Shown piece by piece: positions 30,628 through 43,371 of a DNA stretch of 64,000 bases; the stretch's first letter is position 1, and the number at the start of each line of letters is the position of its first letter. The notes below the pieces were generated by a model. It saw only the letters and a program-made list of their open reading frames with translations. It did no database searches and was not told the origin of the DNA. The position numbers were made by a program, and so were the translations under genes. The stretch is from Halichondria panicea (taxonomy: Eukaryota; Porifera; Demospongiae; Suberitida; Halichondriidae): the NCBI RefSeq assembly GCF_963675165.1, contig NC_087392.1:1565001-1629000 (forward strand), read 5' to 3'.

Positions 30628-30991
30628 GACTGCTGCTTGAGCTTCTCCACAAAGATTTTACCAGCCACACCCCCTTTTCATATCATATGACACTCGGCCT
30701 AATTGAACGGAAAGCAAGGAGTGAGAGTAATATCAACATCCATGTGTGTGTGAAAGAATGATTGATCTAACCACTAAGCATAAGCTATAAGCTGGCTAGA
30801 GCTGTTTGAGCTAGGTGGCGAGTATAAACTGAAGGATCTACTATTTTTGAAGCTCAAGCAATTGATTGGCAAGCTGCAAATCTTCTAAAGAAGCTGTGAA
30901 CAAGTCGTTACTGAACTGATATGTTTCCCCCTAGCCCTAGCCCTAGCCCTGACTGGATTAATTGAGTGCTGAACACTAAGCAATATAGGTA
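30628..30991. promoter_or_regulatory. Divergent promoter region of VPS26C and FHIP1
   Basis: A 364-bp gap between two start codons. It contains a short (CCCTAG)3-like tract at about 30930-30950 close to the FHIP1 start. Promoter role is inferred from position. Confidence 0.5.
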
Positions 30992-33900
30992 ATGTCTACT
31001 TCAAAACTACCCAGCACTGGATCACTGAACCCGTTTGATGACACCGACGATGAAGAGGATCCAGAGGTGTCGGAAATCACTTGGTCTGCCGACGATGATG
31101 GTGGTGTTGATCACGAGCCTGCTCATGTTACACTGTTGAAGCGATACTGTCTAGCCATTGAAGAGCTCACTCAGAGCAAGGCCCTCAATCCCTTCGCTCT
31201 GGAAGAACTGAGAGACAATTTGATGAACATACAGAAGCTACTGTCGAAAGATAGACCTGAGTCACAGGGTCAAGTTGGATCATGCCTCAAATATCTACTA
31301 AACGAGAATATCATTGAGAGTGTGTATATGTTCAGTACGAGACAAAGAGAGTATTCAAAGGAGGTCAAAATATATCTACTGGATTTCTTCACGGAAGTGT
31401 TTGCTCGATCGCAACAACCACTCTTAATTCACCAACAGATCCTTCGACCTGTGAACAAGCTCCTGAGAGCGTGTGAGGGGACCAAGGACCCCCAGCTGAC
31501 GAGCTCTCTCATCCCCCTTCTCCATCAGATTTGCATACTTGTGCAGGAGAATCAGTCTCTGTTGGACCTCTTCTTTGTCGAGTCCAACGTCCATATGCAG
31601 TCGCGGTTCCTTGTGTTGACGTCTCTCATTCCTCACATGCACGATATGGGGGACGTGGGTAATCGAGCGAGGGATGCTCTGCTGCTCTGTCTCTCTCTGG
31701 CTGACCAACTCTCAGGGACCAACCTTTGTCGGTTCATTGCTACTGACTGCAACTTTTGTCAGGTGAGTATTCTCAAATGTATAACTGACATGATCAAGTG
31801 ACATGATCAAGTTGTTCATTAGAGCTTTGAAGTAATAATAATAATGCTATCAAATAGTTATTGTGACTTTGTTGGTGTTCATATTTTGAATTTCTACAGG
31901 TTCTCGCTACTGGGTTGAGTGGACTCTACAGTGAGCTGCCCACCTCACGAGTAATCTCATTGGACGACTGGCAGTCCCCCCTCCATGTGATAGAGGAGAC
32001 TGTGCCTGAGTTGACGAGGTTCACACAAACACTCGGCTTTTGCAACTCTGTACTACAGGTACTGTACCAGACGTTTATCAATTGACTAGACACGACTGCC
32101 ACACCACAGTAGCTAGGAGAGGCCATAACTTGATAACTTAAGTCTAGAGAGTTCAATTTCAATAGCTATCTAGAGTTTGGTGCAAAATAATTGTGTTTAA
32201 GATCTATGGATAGGCCAAAATGTACCAACTCTGAACTAGTTAATAAACTTTCCCTTTTTTGTGTCCATTGTGTGTATAATTATACCTGTACAATGTATTA
32301 AGTGAGAGTACGTATTCCTTTGCATAGATGGCCCCTACAGTGATTTGTGAGACTGTTCTCTCGCTCGTCAGGAATGGGTTCCTAAATCAAGTCATGGGGT
32401 CAGCTCTGTTACAGGTTAGTGTAATTATACTTGCTGCTGTATTTGTATGACGAGTTTGTACACACGATAAATACGTATCTCTGAAAAGACTGCCTTTACC
32501 ATGTCTTCTCTTTTCAGCGTTCTGAAATTGCAGTGATATTTGCCACTGGCTATCTGACAGTGTTTTTCAGACATATCTCTGACGTGGCTCTAATGAGGGA
32601 GTTCCTGTGCTTTGTGATGATGAGTAAGCATGATGGCCGATCCATTCTAAACTCTCTCCTGCAAAACATATCTTCTTCAAACCACAAGGTACGGTATGGT
32701 TCAGTATTACTATACACTCACATGAGCTTCAATGTAGATTGAATGTGTTGTTGATTGCATTAGCATTGCTAGCTTTGTAAGTAATATAACTTTACTTTGT
32801 GACATTTTTCATTGCAGCTGTGTGGTGTCACTTTGGAGCTATTTTATGTTCTGCTAAGCCTCAACTGTGAGGATGTGCTCTTGGAGCTGGTGCTAAAGTA
32901 AGTTTAGTGTCTGGTATATCCAACCTTATGTTCATTACCACTTTTATTGTCCTTCTAGGTACCTAGTCCCAGGGCACCATGTGATGCCCAATCAGCTTGC
33001 CATTGTCGGGTCACCTGACCTCTACTCTCAGGCTGCCAGACGCTTCCTTCAACTCATCCCCACGGCTTGTATCAATGCTGAGAGAATGTTCCTCGATTCT
33101 ATCCAACGGCCGATCACCCCTCCCCCAAACACTGAGGACACACCCCCTCCTATCTTCACCTCATCTCCCCTACCGGGGCAGACACCTATCAAACGTCCCA
33201 CGCCCACACACGTATCTCAGGGAACCCCCCTAAACAATACAGCAGTGGGCACTCCCAGTCTGAATCCGTTTGATGCTCCACATAGTGGGCGGAGTCGCAG
33301 TGGCAGTGACGCAAGTACTAGCAGTCTAGTCAGTATCAGCTCTTCCTCTGCTCAGCAAACCACACCCAGTAGAATCACAACCACACCCACAATGAAACCT
33401 CTCTCTTCTCTCAATGGAGTCGATGAAGAACGAAAATCTGTCGGGATCGGTAAATATTCTTCTACGAAATCGAATGGACTTACTTTTCAATTCGAGTACG
33501 TAAACCCGGAAGTGGCTTATCTCAAGAATATGATGGTTGCTAGGGATACTATCTTGCAGTGTGCCACCTGCTGTCACTGTTGGTCTAGTCCCTATGACAA
33601 GTGTATCATCTCGAAAGAAGCTTTGGCCCAGGAGTTAGAAAACGAACCACCACCTGTTAAGAAATCACTAGAAATGGAGGACGTGGCCATAAGAGTTCGA
33701 GTGACAAGTGAAGGAGACGGAGAAGAAGACAATTTCGATTTTGGACGATTTCGTTCACGAGCTACTACTGTTTCTGCTCAGCCCAGAAATGTACGGGCTA
33801 ACAATTTGAGGCCTAAAAGAGAACTGGAAGAAAATACTGCCATTTCCAAGTCCACTGATCAAGCTCATGATGAGTCTCCGAGTGTCTCCCCTACAAACCG

Positions 33901-34900
33901 AAGAAGGAGAGCCACAGTGAAGGACAGGACGTCACCTCGACTGGCTAGGAAGCAATTTGGAAATACATTTGAAGACAAAATCGGCTTATTCATGAAAATT
34001 GTTTTGGAAAAACTGTTTGATATGCTTCAGTTACCACCATCTGTGAATGTTCTGCTGACGAGGCTTATCAGTCGATTGGCCGAGTACCCTCAGCCCCTCC
34101 TCCGGTCACTCCTACTCAACCACCACCTGGTACTGCGCTCTGGGATCCCTAACCTCCTTTATGTGAGTTGTATCATGCATACAGTGTACTGACATTGTAT
34201 GTGTACTGACATTGTATGTGTACTGACATTGTATGTGTACTGACATTGTATGTTATAGTGCATGCTACACAGTTTCAATAGTTTGCTTTTCAGGCCTTGC
34301 AAGAAATAAACTTCTCTGTATACTGTAAGCATTTGTACATACATGTACCAGTACTGTGTTACAAGTATAATCAGGAGGGCATGCATGGTATAATATTATA
34401 TACAGCATTGATTATGTCCTTGTGTTTTGCAGGTTCTACAAACTGTCAAGACCACCATCGATAGCTACTCTAGAACTCAAGACGGGTTTGAGAAGAGGTT
34501 GGGACGTGCACGCAAGACAATGATCTATCGAGCACAAGTTAGAAACTCTCAAATTGAACCCTCAGCTGCCCAACAAATTGTGTCGAGACTTCTCAGACAA
34601 AGCTCTCGTATTGACATGGGCCTGGAACTACCTCCCCTCGATGGTGGCCCCTCGCCCAGCAGGAAGAGGACTCCGGAGATACCTGACCAATCAGATGATC
34701 TACAGCCTGTGTCTCGGAGTAGAGCACGCACTGACGGAGCCTCACTGAAATCAAGCGTTCGTGTGAAGAAAAAGAAAGTGCCAACGGATACACTATTTGC
34801 AATTGTCATTTTCGATGAGTTTCTTAAAGAGCTGGCAGCTTTATCACAAGAACATTCTGTTTTGAACCCATCATCTTATCTACTATTGCACCGATCTTAA
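30992..34900 (+). CDS. FHIP1: FHIP1-type FTS/Hook-interacting protein (FAM160A family)
   Basis: FHIP joins Hook and FTS in the FHF complex, which couples dynein to Rab5 early endosomes. Seven exons (30992-31762, 31900-32058, 32328-32414, 32518-32688, 32818-32897, 32959-34162, 34433-34900) join in frame to 979 aa. The RAI16-like domain has RARDALLLCLSLADQ, VLATGLSGLYSELP, GFLNQVMGSALLQRSE, LSLNCEDVLLELVLKYLVPG and LARLISRLAEYPQPLLRSLL-like helices. The C-terminus FDEFLKELAALSQEHSV matches human FHIP1A/B closely (PEFLKELAAISQAH), favouring FHIP1 over FHIP2. The middle (about residues 450-720) is low-complexity Ser/Thr/Pro. AATAAA lies at 34980-34985. Confidence 0.93.
34184..34251. repeat. 17-bp tandem repeat, four copies, in an FHIP1 intron
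   Basis: The unit GTGTACTGACATTGTAT is repeated four times without mismatch in the last intron of FHIP1. Confidence 0.95.
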
Positions 34901-34979
34901 AATTTTTATTTGTAGGAATTCATAATTAATTTTGTTCTTTTATCCGTGTGTTTGCATGCAACAGCTCATGCTTTCCCTC

Positions 34980-34985
34980 AATAAA
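34980..34985 (+). terminator. Polyadenylation signal of FHIP1
   Basis: AATAAA 80 nt after the FHIP1 stop codon and 94 nt before the ZCCHC10 stop on the other strand. Confidence 0.6.
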
Positions 34986-35078
34986 AATGTTGTGTAGTGC
35001 ATGAACAAGAAAAGTGTAATATCATAATATAGAATGGGTGGCAAGTATAAATGTTAGAAGAGCATTTAAAGTTTAGTT

Positions 35079-35657
<579 letters not shown>

Positions 35658-35738
35658 GATTCTCAATTATTTCTCTCACACTGAATTTCCAATTGATGCC
35701 CATTTATTCTAAAAACAGCCCACCAGAATCTGAGCAGT
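35658..35738. promoter_or_regulatory. Very short bidirectional promoter, ZCCHC10/SMIM20
   Basis: Just 81 bp separate the two start codons. The 5' UTRs must be tiny or overlap, or the transcripts must start inside each other. Confidence 0.55.
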
Positions 35739-36219
35739 ATGAGTGGAAGAGGTCCAGCTTTCTCCAAGAGTACGATGGTTGTGAGTGGCCTAGTGGTCCT
35801 CATAGGACTGACTGTCTTTCCAACTGTCATTCTTCCCAGGGTAAACCCAGGATATTACAGTGAGTAGCAATAATTAACTATACATGCATACCCATTTGTT
35901 ATAAAAACTGCAGCATGGCAACTTATAGGAGCACTGATCAGTAAGAATACAGTTATGTGCATCTTAATTCTTTTTCCTGTGTAGGAGAAAAACAAAAAGT
36001 TATACGAGACAAGATGTCCCTGGAGCAGACACAGCCTGGAGGTAATCACAGCGTACTTGTAATATTAAATCATTATACGTGTATATACTGCATGCTATAT
36101 AAATTATAGTGGAAGCAATTTAATGGTCGACTTGTATATTTTACATCTATATCCATGCAGGGATGAAGGTATGGAGCGACCCCTTTGAAAGAAAGGAGGA
36201 CAATGGCAAGAAGTCTTAA
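35739..36219 (+). CDS. SMIM20: SMIM20 (MITRAC7), mitochondrial complex IV assembly microprotein
   Basis: Three exons (35739-35859, 35985-36041, 36161-36219) join in frame to 78 aa. One transmembrane helix (VVSGLVVLIGLTVFPTVIL) is followed by REKQKVIRDKMSLEQ and the signature PGGMKVWSDPFERK, matching human PPGLKVWSDPFGRK. MITRAC7 stabilises newly made COX1 in the inner mitochondrial membrane. An ATTAAA lies near 36297. Exons 2 and 3 are duplicated as a pseudogene at 43.9-44.2 kb. Confidence 0.9.
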
Positions 36220-36412
36220 CATTATTCTAGCTTTAATATCACTTTCAATTTATGTTTCAAACACAATGTTAATCTTATACTACGTGTACATCTTTGTATT
36301 AAAGTGCATACAATTACAAAAGACACCGATGGGATGGGTTAACAGAGTCTTAGCTTGATGATGTGAACACAACACACACACACACACACAAACAAGCTAT
36401 GGTACAGTTAGT

Positions 36413-36637
36413 TTATGATTCCTCGGCAACTGTATCATCATCTTCGTCCCCCATGAAGCCCAGTCCCTCTTGTAGCCCCACTCTAGCGTAATCATCCGTG
36501 TCTATAGACTTGCAGAAGTTGATGGCATAGCGAAGCTTCTCCTCCAGCACTGGTTTGCATGAGTAGCGTGGGATCTTGAGGTGGAAGAAGCAAGTGTAGG
36601 ACTCGGGCAGGTAGTAGTCAGGGGGGTGGTATTTGTC
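36413..36637 (-). pseudogene. Dead copy of the last HERC2 exon
   Basis: Nearly the same as the true terminal HERC2 exon at 44404-44634, including the HECT active-site phrase LPESYTCFF and the same C-terminus ending DDDTVAEES. Differences include Leu to His after SYTCFF and loss of the first two codons. The preceding sequence is a CA repeat and then unrelated intron-derived DNA; no HECT exon is upstream. It lies just after SMIM20, as the true one lies after the SMIM20 pseudogene. Confidence 0.85.
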
Positions 36638-36843
36638 CTGTGTGTGTGTGTGTGTGGGGTGTGAATTTGCATGTGCAGTAAAAGTTATCATAACTGTGGA
36701 ATCTGCCAACTCAACACAGTAACAATTTAATGCTAAATTTTGTAGTAAAGTACACACGTAGCAAGGGGACCTGCCTGTTTCTTAGAGACTCAAACGTTTT
36801 ATTCTTAAAACATTTATCATAGCGGGCGCTATAATTTGGCGAG

Positions 36844-37275
36844 CTGGCTATATAGGGCTAGGCTATAGTTACACTTCACTTCAATTTATTTTCTCAATAG
36901 AAAAGTTCAGCTACTTTTCTTTGTGAGTGTGCTAATCATCAGGACAACTGATATGAAAAACGAGTGACAATAAATACAGAAACACAGGAAGTCAGGAAGT
37001 CAGACTGAAAATCAGCCAAAAAAACAATGCACATGTGTTTCTAGTTACTATCAAAGTTTAGAACTGCCTGCCTAGTCAACGTGCTGGCTCGTGCTGTCAG
37101 CTGACTAAACTTTGATAGTAACTATACACATGCATTGTCATGTTTTTTCGTCTGATTTGCAGTTTGGTTGTTATGACTTCCTGATTTCCTGTGTTTTCTA
37201 TATTTATATAGTCACTCATTTGGAGAAATTGTCAGTGCAGTGTAACTATAGCCTAGCACTATACACACAGCCAGC
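36844..37275. repeat. Large imperfect palindrome upstream of a 7TM-like gene
   Basis: Arms of roughly 170-190 bp pair outside-in: GCTGGCT/AGCCAGC, GGCTATAGTTACAC/GTGTAACTATAGCC, AGTGAC/GTCACT, ACAGGAAGTCAGGAAGTCA against TGACTTCCTGATTTCCTGT, and AGTTACTATCAAAGTTTAG/CTAAACTTTGATAGTAACT. It ends about 60 bp before the start codon at 37337. It resembles a MITE, but I found no clear target duplication. Confidence 0.7.
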
Positions 37276-37336
37276 ACGCAGCTTTTTCCAAAAGTACTCG
37301 ACTGCATAAGTTTGCATCCAGTTGCTAAAGAGAAAA

Positions 37337-38933
37337 ATGAAGCTATATCAAGCATTTGCAGTTTTCCTCGTACTGATAGGTACAGGTAGTTGTACAGATT
37401 TGTGCAGCGAGTATGGTCAGTTCAAAAGGTGTAAGCAGATTATCGATACGTTTGAAGAAGCCTTAATCAAGGAAGAATCAAACATTTTTGCACTCAATCA
37501 ACTTTTTTTCTCAAGCAACCGATATCCAGCGTCCGACGCCGTGGTTAGTTATCATATTATCGTGTCTGGACAAGATGAGAATTCAACCGATGGGAATTCA
37601 ACATTTTTTGGTGTCAGAGGCTGGTGCAATAACGCTGCATACACAATAGCAAGTCCTTTTATGATTGAGACACTCTTTACGGGACCCATTGCCTATCATA
37701 AAGAAGTAAATCATCAGATGTTAATGCCAAGTATCCTACACCTAAACATAACAGGACACAACTTTAGTGCAGATGAAATCGATTATGCACTCGACTATAT
37801 CACACCTTGGGTAAGTTTTTTTACAAATTTACTTTACAATGTCATGCATTCTATTTCTACAAATGCAGCTTAAATTGTATACAAAAGAAGCACAGTCAGG
37901 TCATATAACTTACAAGGATGAAGAGAAAGCATATATGTGTGATGCCTACTCATTTAACTGGAGTTTAACAGCGATTACAATTACTATAACTATAGCAGCA
38001 ATTTTCATGTCGTGCAAGGTGCTGCAATTTTTGCTGAAAGCCGAATCAAAACGACCTGAGGTAAACAGGGCGGTGTTCTTTTCTTTTGGAATTGTAGCTT
38101 TTTTTGTCAACATTGCTGATGTCTGTTTTCTTGTGCATGCAGTATATATCGAATGCATCGAAATAAACGATGAGAAAAGAATAACAGACCATACTGTTCT
38201 AAGTCATGTGGTAATTAAAGTATTGGAGCTAGTTGTTGGCGTTGTTGGCATTGCCGTATTTATTCTCGTTTTTTTTATTGGTCTCTGCTGCTCAAAAGAT
38301 CTTCCACAACCACACCTACATGTGTGCACATCACCTTCAAGCTCAGCAACAAAATATTGCTGTTTCGCTTACAAATGTGCTTCCTTCTTTTTTTTCTCTA
38401 ATTTCTTCTACTTCGCATATATGGTTGGTCTAAACGTACTGCCAACATTTTTGATGCTGTTCATTATGCCAATCGAAACACTATCTGTACTGGTCTTCTA
38501 TGTGTCACTGTTGTCCAGTTGTGTAATGGTAATGACCAACATCACATACGAAATTGATAGTGAGATCCATAAAAGCGCTGAGGCGCGGGATAATACAAAA
38601 AAATGTATTACCATCATTTTTTCAGCTATCAGTTACTTTTCAGTACTAATTTCCATTGTTTTGCTTGTGGTGGTATTTCTGTTTATATTGGCTGAAACCA
38701 CAAATAGTAATACACCATATCTTGCTACAGTTATAATATCTCTTTGCTCCACAATACTCGCCGTACTGGGTGGCTGTTTCACCCAGTATATATTGTCAGA
38801 GAAGGACAAAAGTGACAAGGAATCTGGTAGTCACCCACAAACATCATCAGAGAAGGACAAAAGTGACGAGGAATCTGGTAGTCAAGATACCTCTACAGCT
38901 ACAGAAAACACCCCTCTTGTGAATAGAAGTTAG
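37337..38933 (+). CDS. 7TM-like membrane protein A, lineage-specific family
   Basis: Two exons (37337-37810, 37869-38933) give 512 aa. Start ATG 37337 ([10 protein letters not shown]) is chosen because paralogues begin there; it opens a signal peptide (cleavage likely near GTGSC/TD). The ectodomain of about 140 residues has several Cys ([15 protein letters not shown]), N-glycosylation sequons and ends in DYITPW exactly at the phase-0 intron. Exon 2 codes about seven hydrophobic helices (for example [49 protein letters not shown]). The cytosolic tail has two 17-residue repeats (SEKDKSDKESGSHPQT). I do not recognise the family; a receptor role is only a guess. Confidence 0.8.
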
Positions 38934-39088
38934 AGAAAAACTTAGTTGAGACACTTAACTTGAACACACGCTAAACTTTTTTGTTGAATTACGTTATATG
39001 TACGTATGTATATACCAATAAGCACTAGCTGCACTATGTTACATGATTTTATCGGACATAAAACCTATCATAATGCATCTGTACATGT

Positions 39089-39972
39089 ACCTGTGTCTTG
39101 GGTGTATCCCTGGCACTAGCTCCATTTCTGAGATGAGTCCAGTTCAGTTATTCTGTTCTGGGAAGTCCACACACACGTCAGTGCCATTCCAGTTAATGGA
39201 GCAGACCACACCCACACTCTGAAAAGTATCCACAATCCATTGTAGCAATCATAACACCAAAGACGTATTTAGAAAGGCACATGATTTACTGGTGCTATAA
39301 ACTATTCACACCCACACACTCACTTTGGAGTGATGACGGCTCTCTTGCCGCGAACCTTGTCCCCTGGTTTGAAGGAGAGCACTCCGGGCGCTTCAATGTC
39401 CCCCAGCAGCTCGCAGTGACAAAACCTCACCCAGTAAGTGCCACCCTTCTGCTGCCAGTTGGCCTGCACATTCAGGTATTGGAGGCCATCACTGTCAACT
39501 TTGATGAGGGGGCTAGGAGTGAGCTATAGGGGGGCGTGGTATATGTGATATGTGACTATAGGGGGGTACGTGATATGTATGGGATATGTGACTAATAGTA
39601 TAGAGGGAATGACACTGCAATACTCAGCACAATGCAGCACAGAGATTTGTAAGAGTATGTGTGGGAGTCAGCAAAATCATTGTTGTACCGAACAAACACA
39701 CACAATATTCATTAATCTGATTGACAAAAGAAGAGTGCACAAACAGCAATGATCTAATACTCAATTGGGTCACCTGATAGAGCAACTAACAATGGTAATT
39801 GTACATGTATACATTCACCTACCTTCTCATGACACGGCTGATATCCCCGAGGCGCACCTCCTCATAGCCCTCACAGCAGCGCACCATCATGCCCATACTG
39901 ATACTGTCTCTCACACAGCGGGCATACTCACTGGAGAAATCCTTACGACTCTTGAAGCTCTTATCATCTGCT
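39089..39972 (-). pseudogene. HERC2 CPH-region pseudo-exons, unit 1
   Basis: Three fragments: 39089-39222 (matches HERC2 exon 61325-61480 but lacks its 5' part coding YKWGSVTHQ and the acceptor), about 39325-39510 ([18 protein letters not shown]) and about 39823-39970 ([19 protein letters not shown]). They are downstream of any HERC2 transcription end, so they cannot belong to HERC2. Confidence 0.85.
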
Positions 39973-40421
39973 AATTAGGAGAGAGAAACAGTAGATAGAG
40001 GCATCTCGAACAAACTTACCCCAATACTATCTACATGTAACCCTATTGTTGCCTCACGGCTTTTGACCTCTGAGATCAAACGAATAGCAGTGCCATGCAG
40101 TATATGGCATATTGTAGGGCCAATATATGGCATGTTGCACTGGGACAAAGTGACCTTTTTGAGACCAAAGACCACCCTCCACCCAATGATTCAAATCATT
40201 GCTTTTATAGTGACATGCTGAATGAGACATTTGTGATTCTTGTGGGAAATTTACTAGACAACATGTGCATGCATGGTTTCGAAGCAGTTACTATACAATA
40301 TTGTAATTCCAGCCACCAAAAACAGAAAAAACTACCAAATTATTATTATTCTTTCGTATCTATGCCGCAAGTGGTTTCTATGCTGGTTTCTATAGGCAGA
40401 AAATTTTGCAAAAAAATTGCA

Positions 40422-40607
40422 TTGTCAGAGAAGGACAAAAGTGACAAGGAATCTGGTAGTCACCAACAAACATTGTCAGAGAAGGACAAAAGTGACGAGG
40501 AATCTGGTAGTCACCAACAAACATCGTCAGAAAAGGACAAAAGTGACAAGGAATCTGGTAGTCAAGATACCTCTACAGCTACAGAAAAAACCCACCTCTT
40601 GGTGTGA
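40422..40607 (+). pseudogene. 3' fragment of the 7TM-like gene, unit 2
   Basis: Three copies of the SEKDKSDKESGSHQQT repeat followed by SQDTSTATEKTHLLV. No transmembrane part precedes it; upstream DNA is unrelated, although an open frame happens to continue to about 40095. Confidence 0.8.
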
Positions 40608-40795
40608 GTTGTCTTGTTTGAGACATTCAATAGAAGTTAGAAAAAAACTTAGTTGAGACACTTAACTTGAACACACGCTAAACTTTTTTGTTGAATTACG
40701 TTATACGTACGTATACATGTACCAATAAGCACTAGCTGCACTATGTTACATGATTTTATCGGACATAAAACCTATCATAATGCATCTGTACATGT

Positions 40796-41680
40796 ACCTG
40801 TGTCTTGGGTGTATCCCTGGCACTAGCTCCATTTCTGAGATGAGTCCAGTTCAGTTATTCTGTTCTGGGAAGTCCACACACACGTCAGTGCCATTCCAGT
40901 TAATGGAGCAGACCACACCCACACTCTGAAAAGTATCCACAATCCATTGTAGCAATCATAACACCAAAGACGTATTTAGAAAGGCACATGATTTACTGGT
41001 GCTATAAACTATTCACACCCACACACTCACTTTGGAGTGATGACGGCTCTCTTGACGCGAACCTTGTCCCCTGGTTTGAAGGAGAGCACTCCGGGCGCTT
41101 CAATGTCCCCCAGCAGCTCGCAGTGACAAAACCTCACCCAGTAAGTGCCACCCTTCTGCTGCCAGTTGGCCTGCACATTCAGGTCTTGGAGGCCATCACT
41201 GTCAACTTTGATGAGGGGGCTAGGAGTGAGCTATAGGGGGGCGTGGTATATGTGATATGTGACTATAGGGGGGTACGTGATATGTATGGGATATGTGACT
41301 AATAGTATAGAGAGAATGACACTGCAATACTCAGCACAATGCAGCACAGAGATTTGTAAGAGTATGTGTGGGAGTCAGCAAAATCATTGTTGTACCGAAC
41401 AAACACACACAATATTCATTAATCTGATTGACAAAAGAAGAGTGCACAAACAGCAATGATCTAATACTCAATTGGGTCACCTGATAGAGCAACTAACAAT
41501 GGTAATTGTACATGTATACATGCACCTACCTTCTCATGACACGGCTGATATCCCCGAGGCGCACCTCCTCATAGCCCTCACAGCAGCGCACCATCATGCC
41601 CATACTGATACTGTCTCTCACATAGCGGGCATACTCACTGGAGAAATCCTTACGACTCTTGAAGCTCTTGTCATCTGCTA
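40796..41680 (-). pseudogene. HERC2 CPH-region pseudo-exons, unit 2
   Basis: Fragments at 40796-40929, about 41032-41217 and about 41530-41680, nearly identical to unit 1 and truncated in the same way. Confidence 0.85.
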
Positions 41681-42120
41681 AGGAGAGAGAAACAGTAGAT
41701 AGAGACATCTCGAACAAACTTACCCCAATACTATCTACATGTAACCTCTATTGTTGCCTCACGGCTTTTGACCTCTGAGATCAAACGAATATAGCAGTGC
41801 CATGCAGTATATGGCGTATTGTAGGGCCAATATATGGCATGTTGCACTGGGACAAAGTGACCTTTTTGAGACTGAAGACCACTCTTCACCCAATGATTCG
41901 CTTTTATAGTGACATGCTGAATGAGACATTTGTGATTCTTGTGGGAAATTTACTAGACAACATGTGCATGCATGGTTTCGAAGCAGTTACTATACAATAT
42001 TGTAATTCCAGCCACCAAAAACAGAAAAAACTACCAAATTATTATTATTTTTTCGTATCTATGCCGCAAGTGGTTTCTATGCTGGTTTCTATAGGCAGAA
42101 AATTTTGCAAAAAAATTGCA

Positions 42121-42357
42121 TTGTCAGAGAAGGACAAAAGTGACAAGGAATCTGGTAGTCACCAACAAACATTGTCAGAGAAGGACAAAAGTGACGAGGA
42201 ATCTGGTAGTCACCAACAAACATTGTCAGAGAAGGACAAAAGTGACGAGGAATCTGGTAGTCACCAACAAACATTGTCAGAGAAGGACAAAAGTGACAAG
42301 GAATCTGGTAGTCAAGATACCTCTACAGCTAGAGAAAAAACCCACCTCTTGGTGTGA
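42121..42357 (+). pseudogene. 3' fragment of the 7TM-like gene, unit 3
   Basis: Four copies of the 51-bp repeat, then SQDTSTAREKTHLLV. Same truncation as in unit 2. Confidence 0.8.
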
Positions 42358-42545
42358 GTTGTCTTGTTTGAGACATTCAATAGAAGTTAGAGAAAAACTT
42401 AGTTGAGACACTTAACTTGAACACACGCTAAACTTTTTTGTTGAATTACGTTATACGTACGTATACATGTACCAATAAGCACTAGCTGCACTATGTTACA
42501 TGATTTTATCGGACATAAAACCTATCATAATGCATCTGTACATGT

Positions 42546-43371
42546 ACCTGTGTCTTGGGTGTATCCCTGGCACTAGCTCCATTTCTGAGATGAGTCCAGT
42601 TCAGTTATTCTGTTCTGGGAAGTCCACACACACGTCAGTGCCATTCCAGTTAATGGAGCAGACCACACCCACACTCTGAAAAGTATCCACAATCCATTGT
42701 AGCAATCATAACACCAAAGACGTATTTAGAAAGGCACATGATTTACTGGTGCTATAAACTATTCACACCCACACACTCACTTTGGAGTGATGACGGCTCT
42801 CTTGCCGCGAACCTTGTCCCCTGGTTTGAAGGAGAGCACTTCGGGCGCTTCAATGTCCCCCAGCAGCTCGCAGTGACAAAACCTCACCCAGTAAGTGCCA
42901 CCCTTCTGCTGCCAGTTGGCCTGCACATTCAGGTCTTGGAGACCATCACTGTCAACCTGGATGAGGGGACTATAGGAGTGAGCTAGGGTGGTTGCATTGT
43001 GGAACATAATTATGACTAATACAAATGACACTGCAATACTCAGCACAATGCAGCACAGAGATTTGTATGAGTATGTGTAGGAGTCAGCAAAATCATTGTT
43101 GTACCGAACAAACACACACAATATTCATGACAAAGAGTGCACAAACGCAATGACCTAATACTTGGGTCAAATCACCTGATAAAACAACTAACAATGGTAC
43201 ATGTACTTGTACACCTACCTTCATGATACGTCCGATGTCCCCGAGGCGCACCTCCTTATAGCCCTCACAGCAGCGCACCATCATGCCCATACTGATGCAG
43301 TCTCTCACATAGCGGGCATACTCATCACCACTGGAGAAATCCTCACGACTCTTGAAGCTCTTGTCATCTGC
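42546..43371 (-). pseudogene. HERC2 CPH-region pseudo-exons, unit 3
   Basis: Fragments at 42546-42680, about 42782-42957 and about 43219-43371. The last keeps the SSGDEYARYVRD sequence of the true exon, which units 1 and 2 have partly lost, so unit 3 is closest to the ancestral copy. Confidence 0.85.

Noticed and set aside
30930-30950. CCCTAG repeats as an interstitial telomere
   Set aside because: Only about three units and not the TTAGGG motif of animals.
36413-36757. An alternative HERC2 terminal exon giving a different 3' end
   Set aside because: It lies past the genuine stop, has lost its first codons and the intron context, and no HECT exon is adjacent to it; a duplication remnant is simpler.
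37322-37336. An upstream in-frame TTG start for gene A (and the same for D)
   Set aside because: TTG starts are not expected in animals; paralogue C begins at the MKLYQ ATG.
40095-42357. Open frames of 170 and 186 codons ending in the SEKDKSD repeat
   Set aside because: The N-terminal parts are unrelated noncoding DNA; only the tail derives from the 7TM-like gene, so they are treated as gene fragments.
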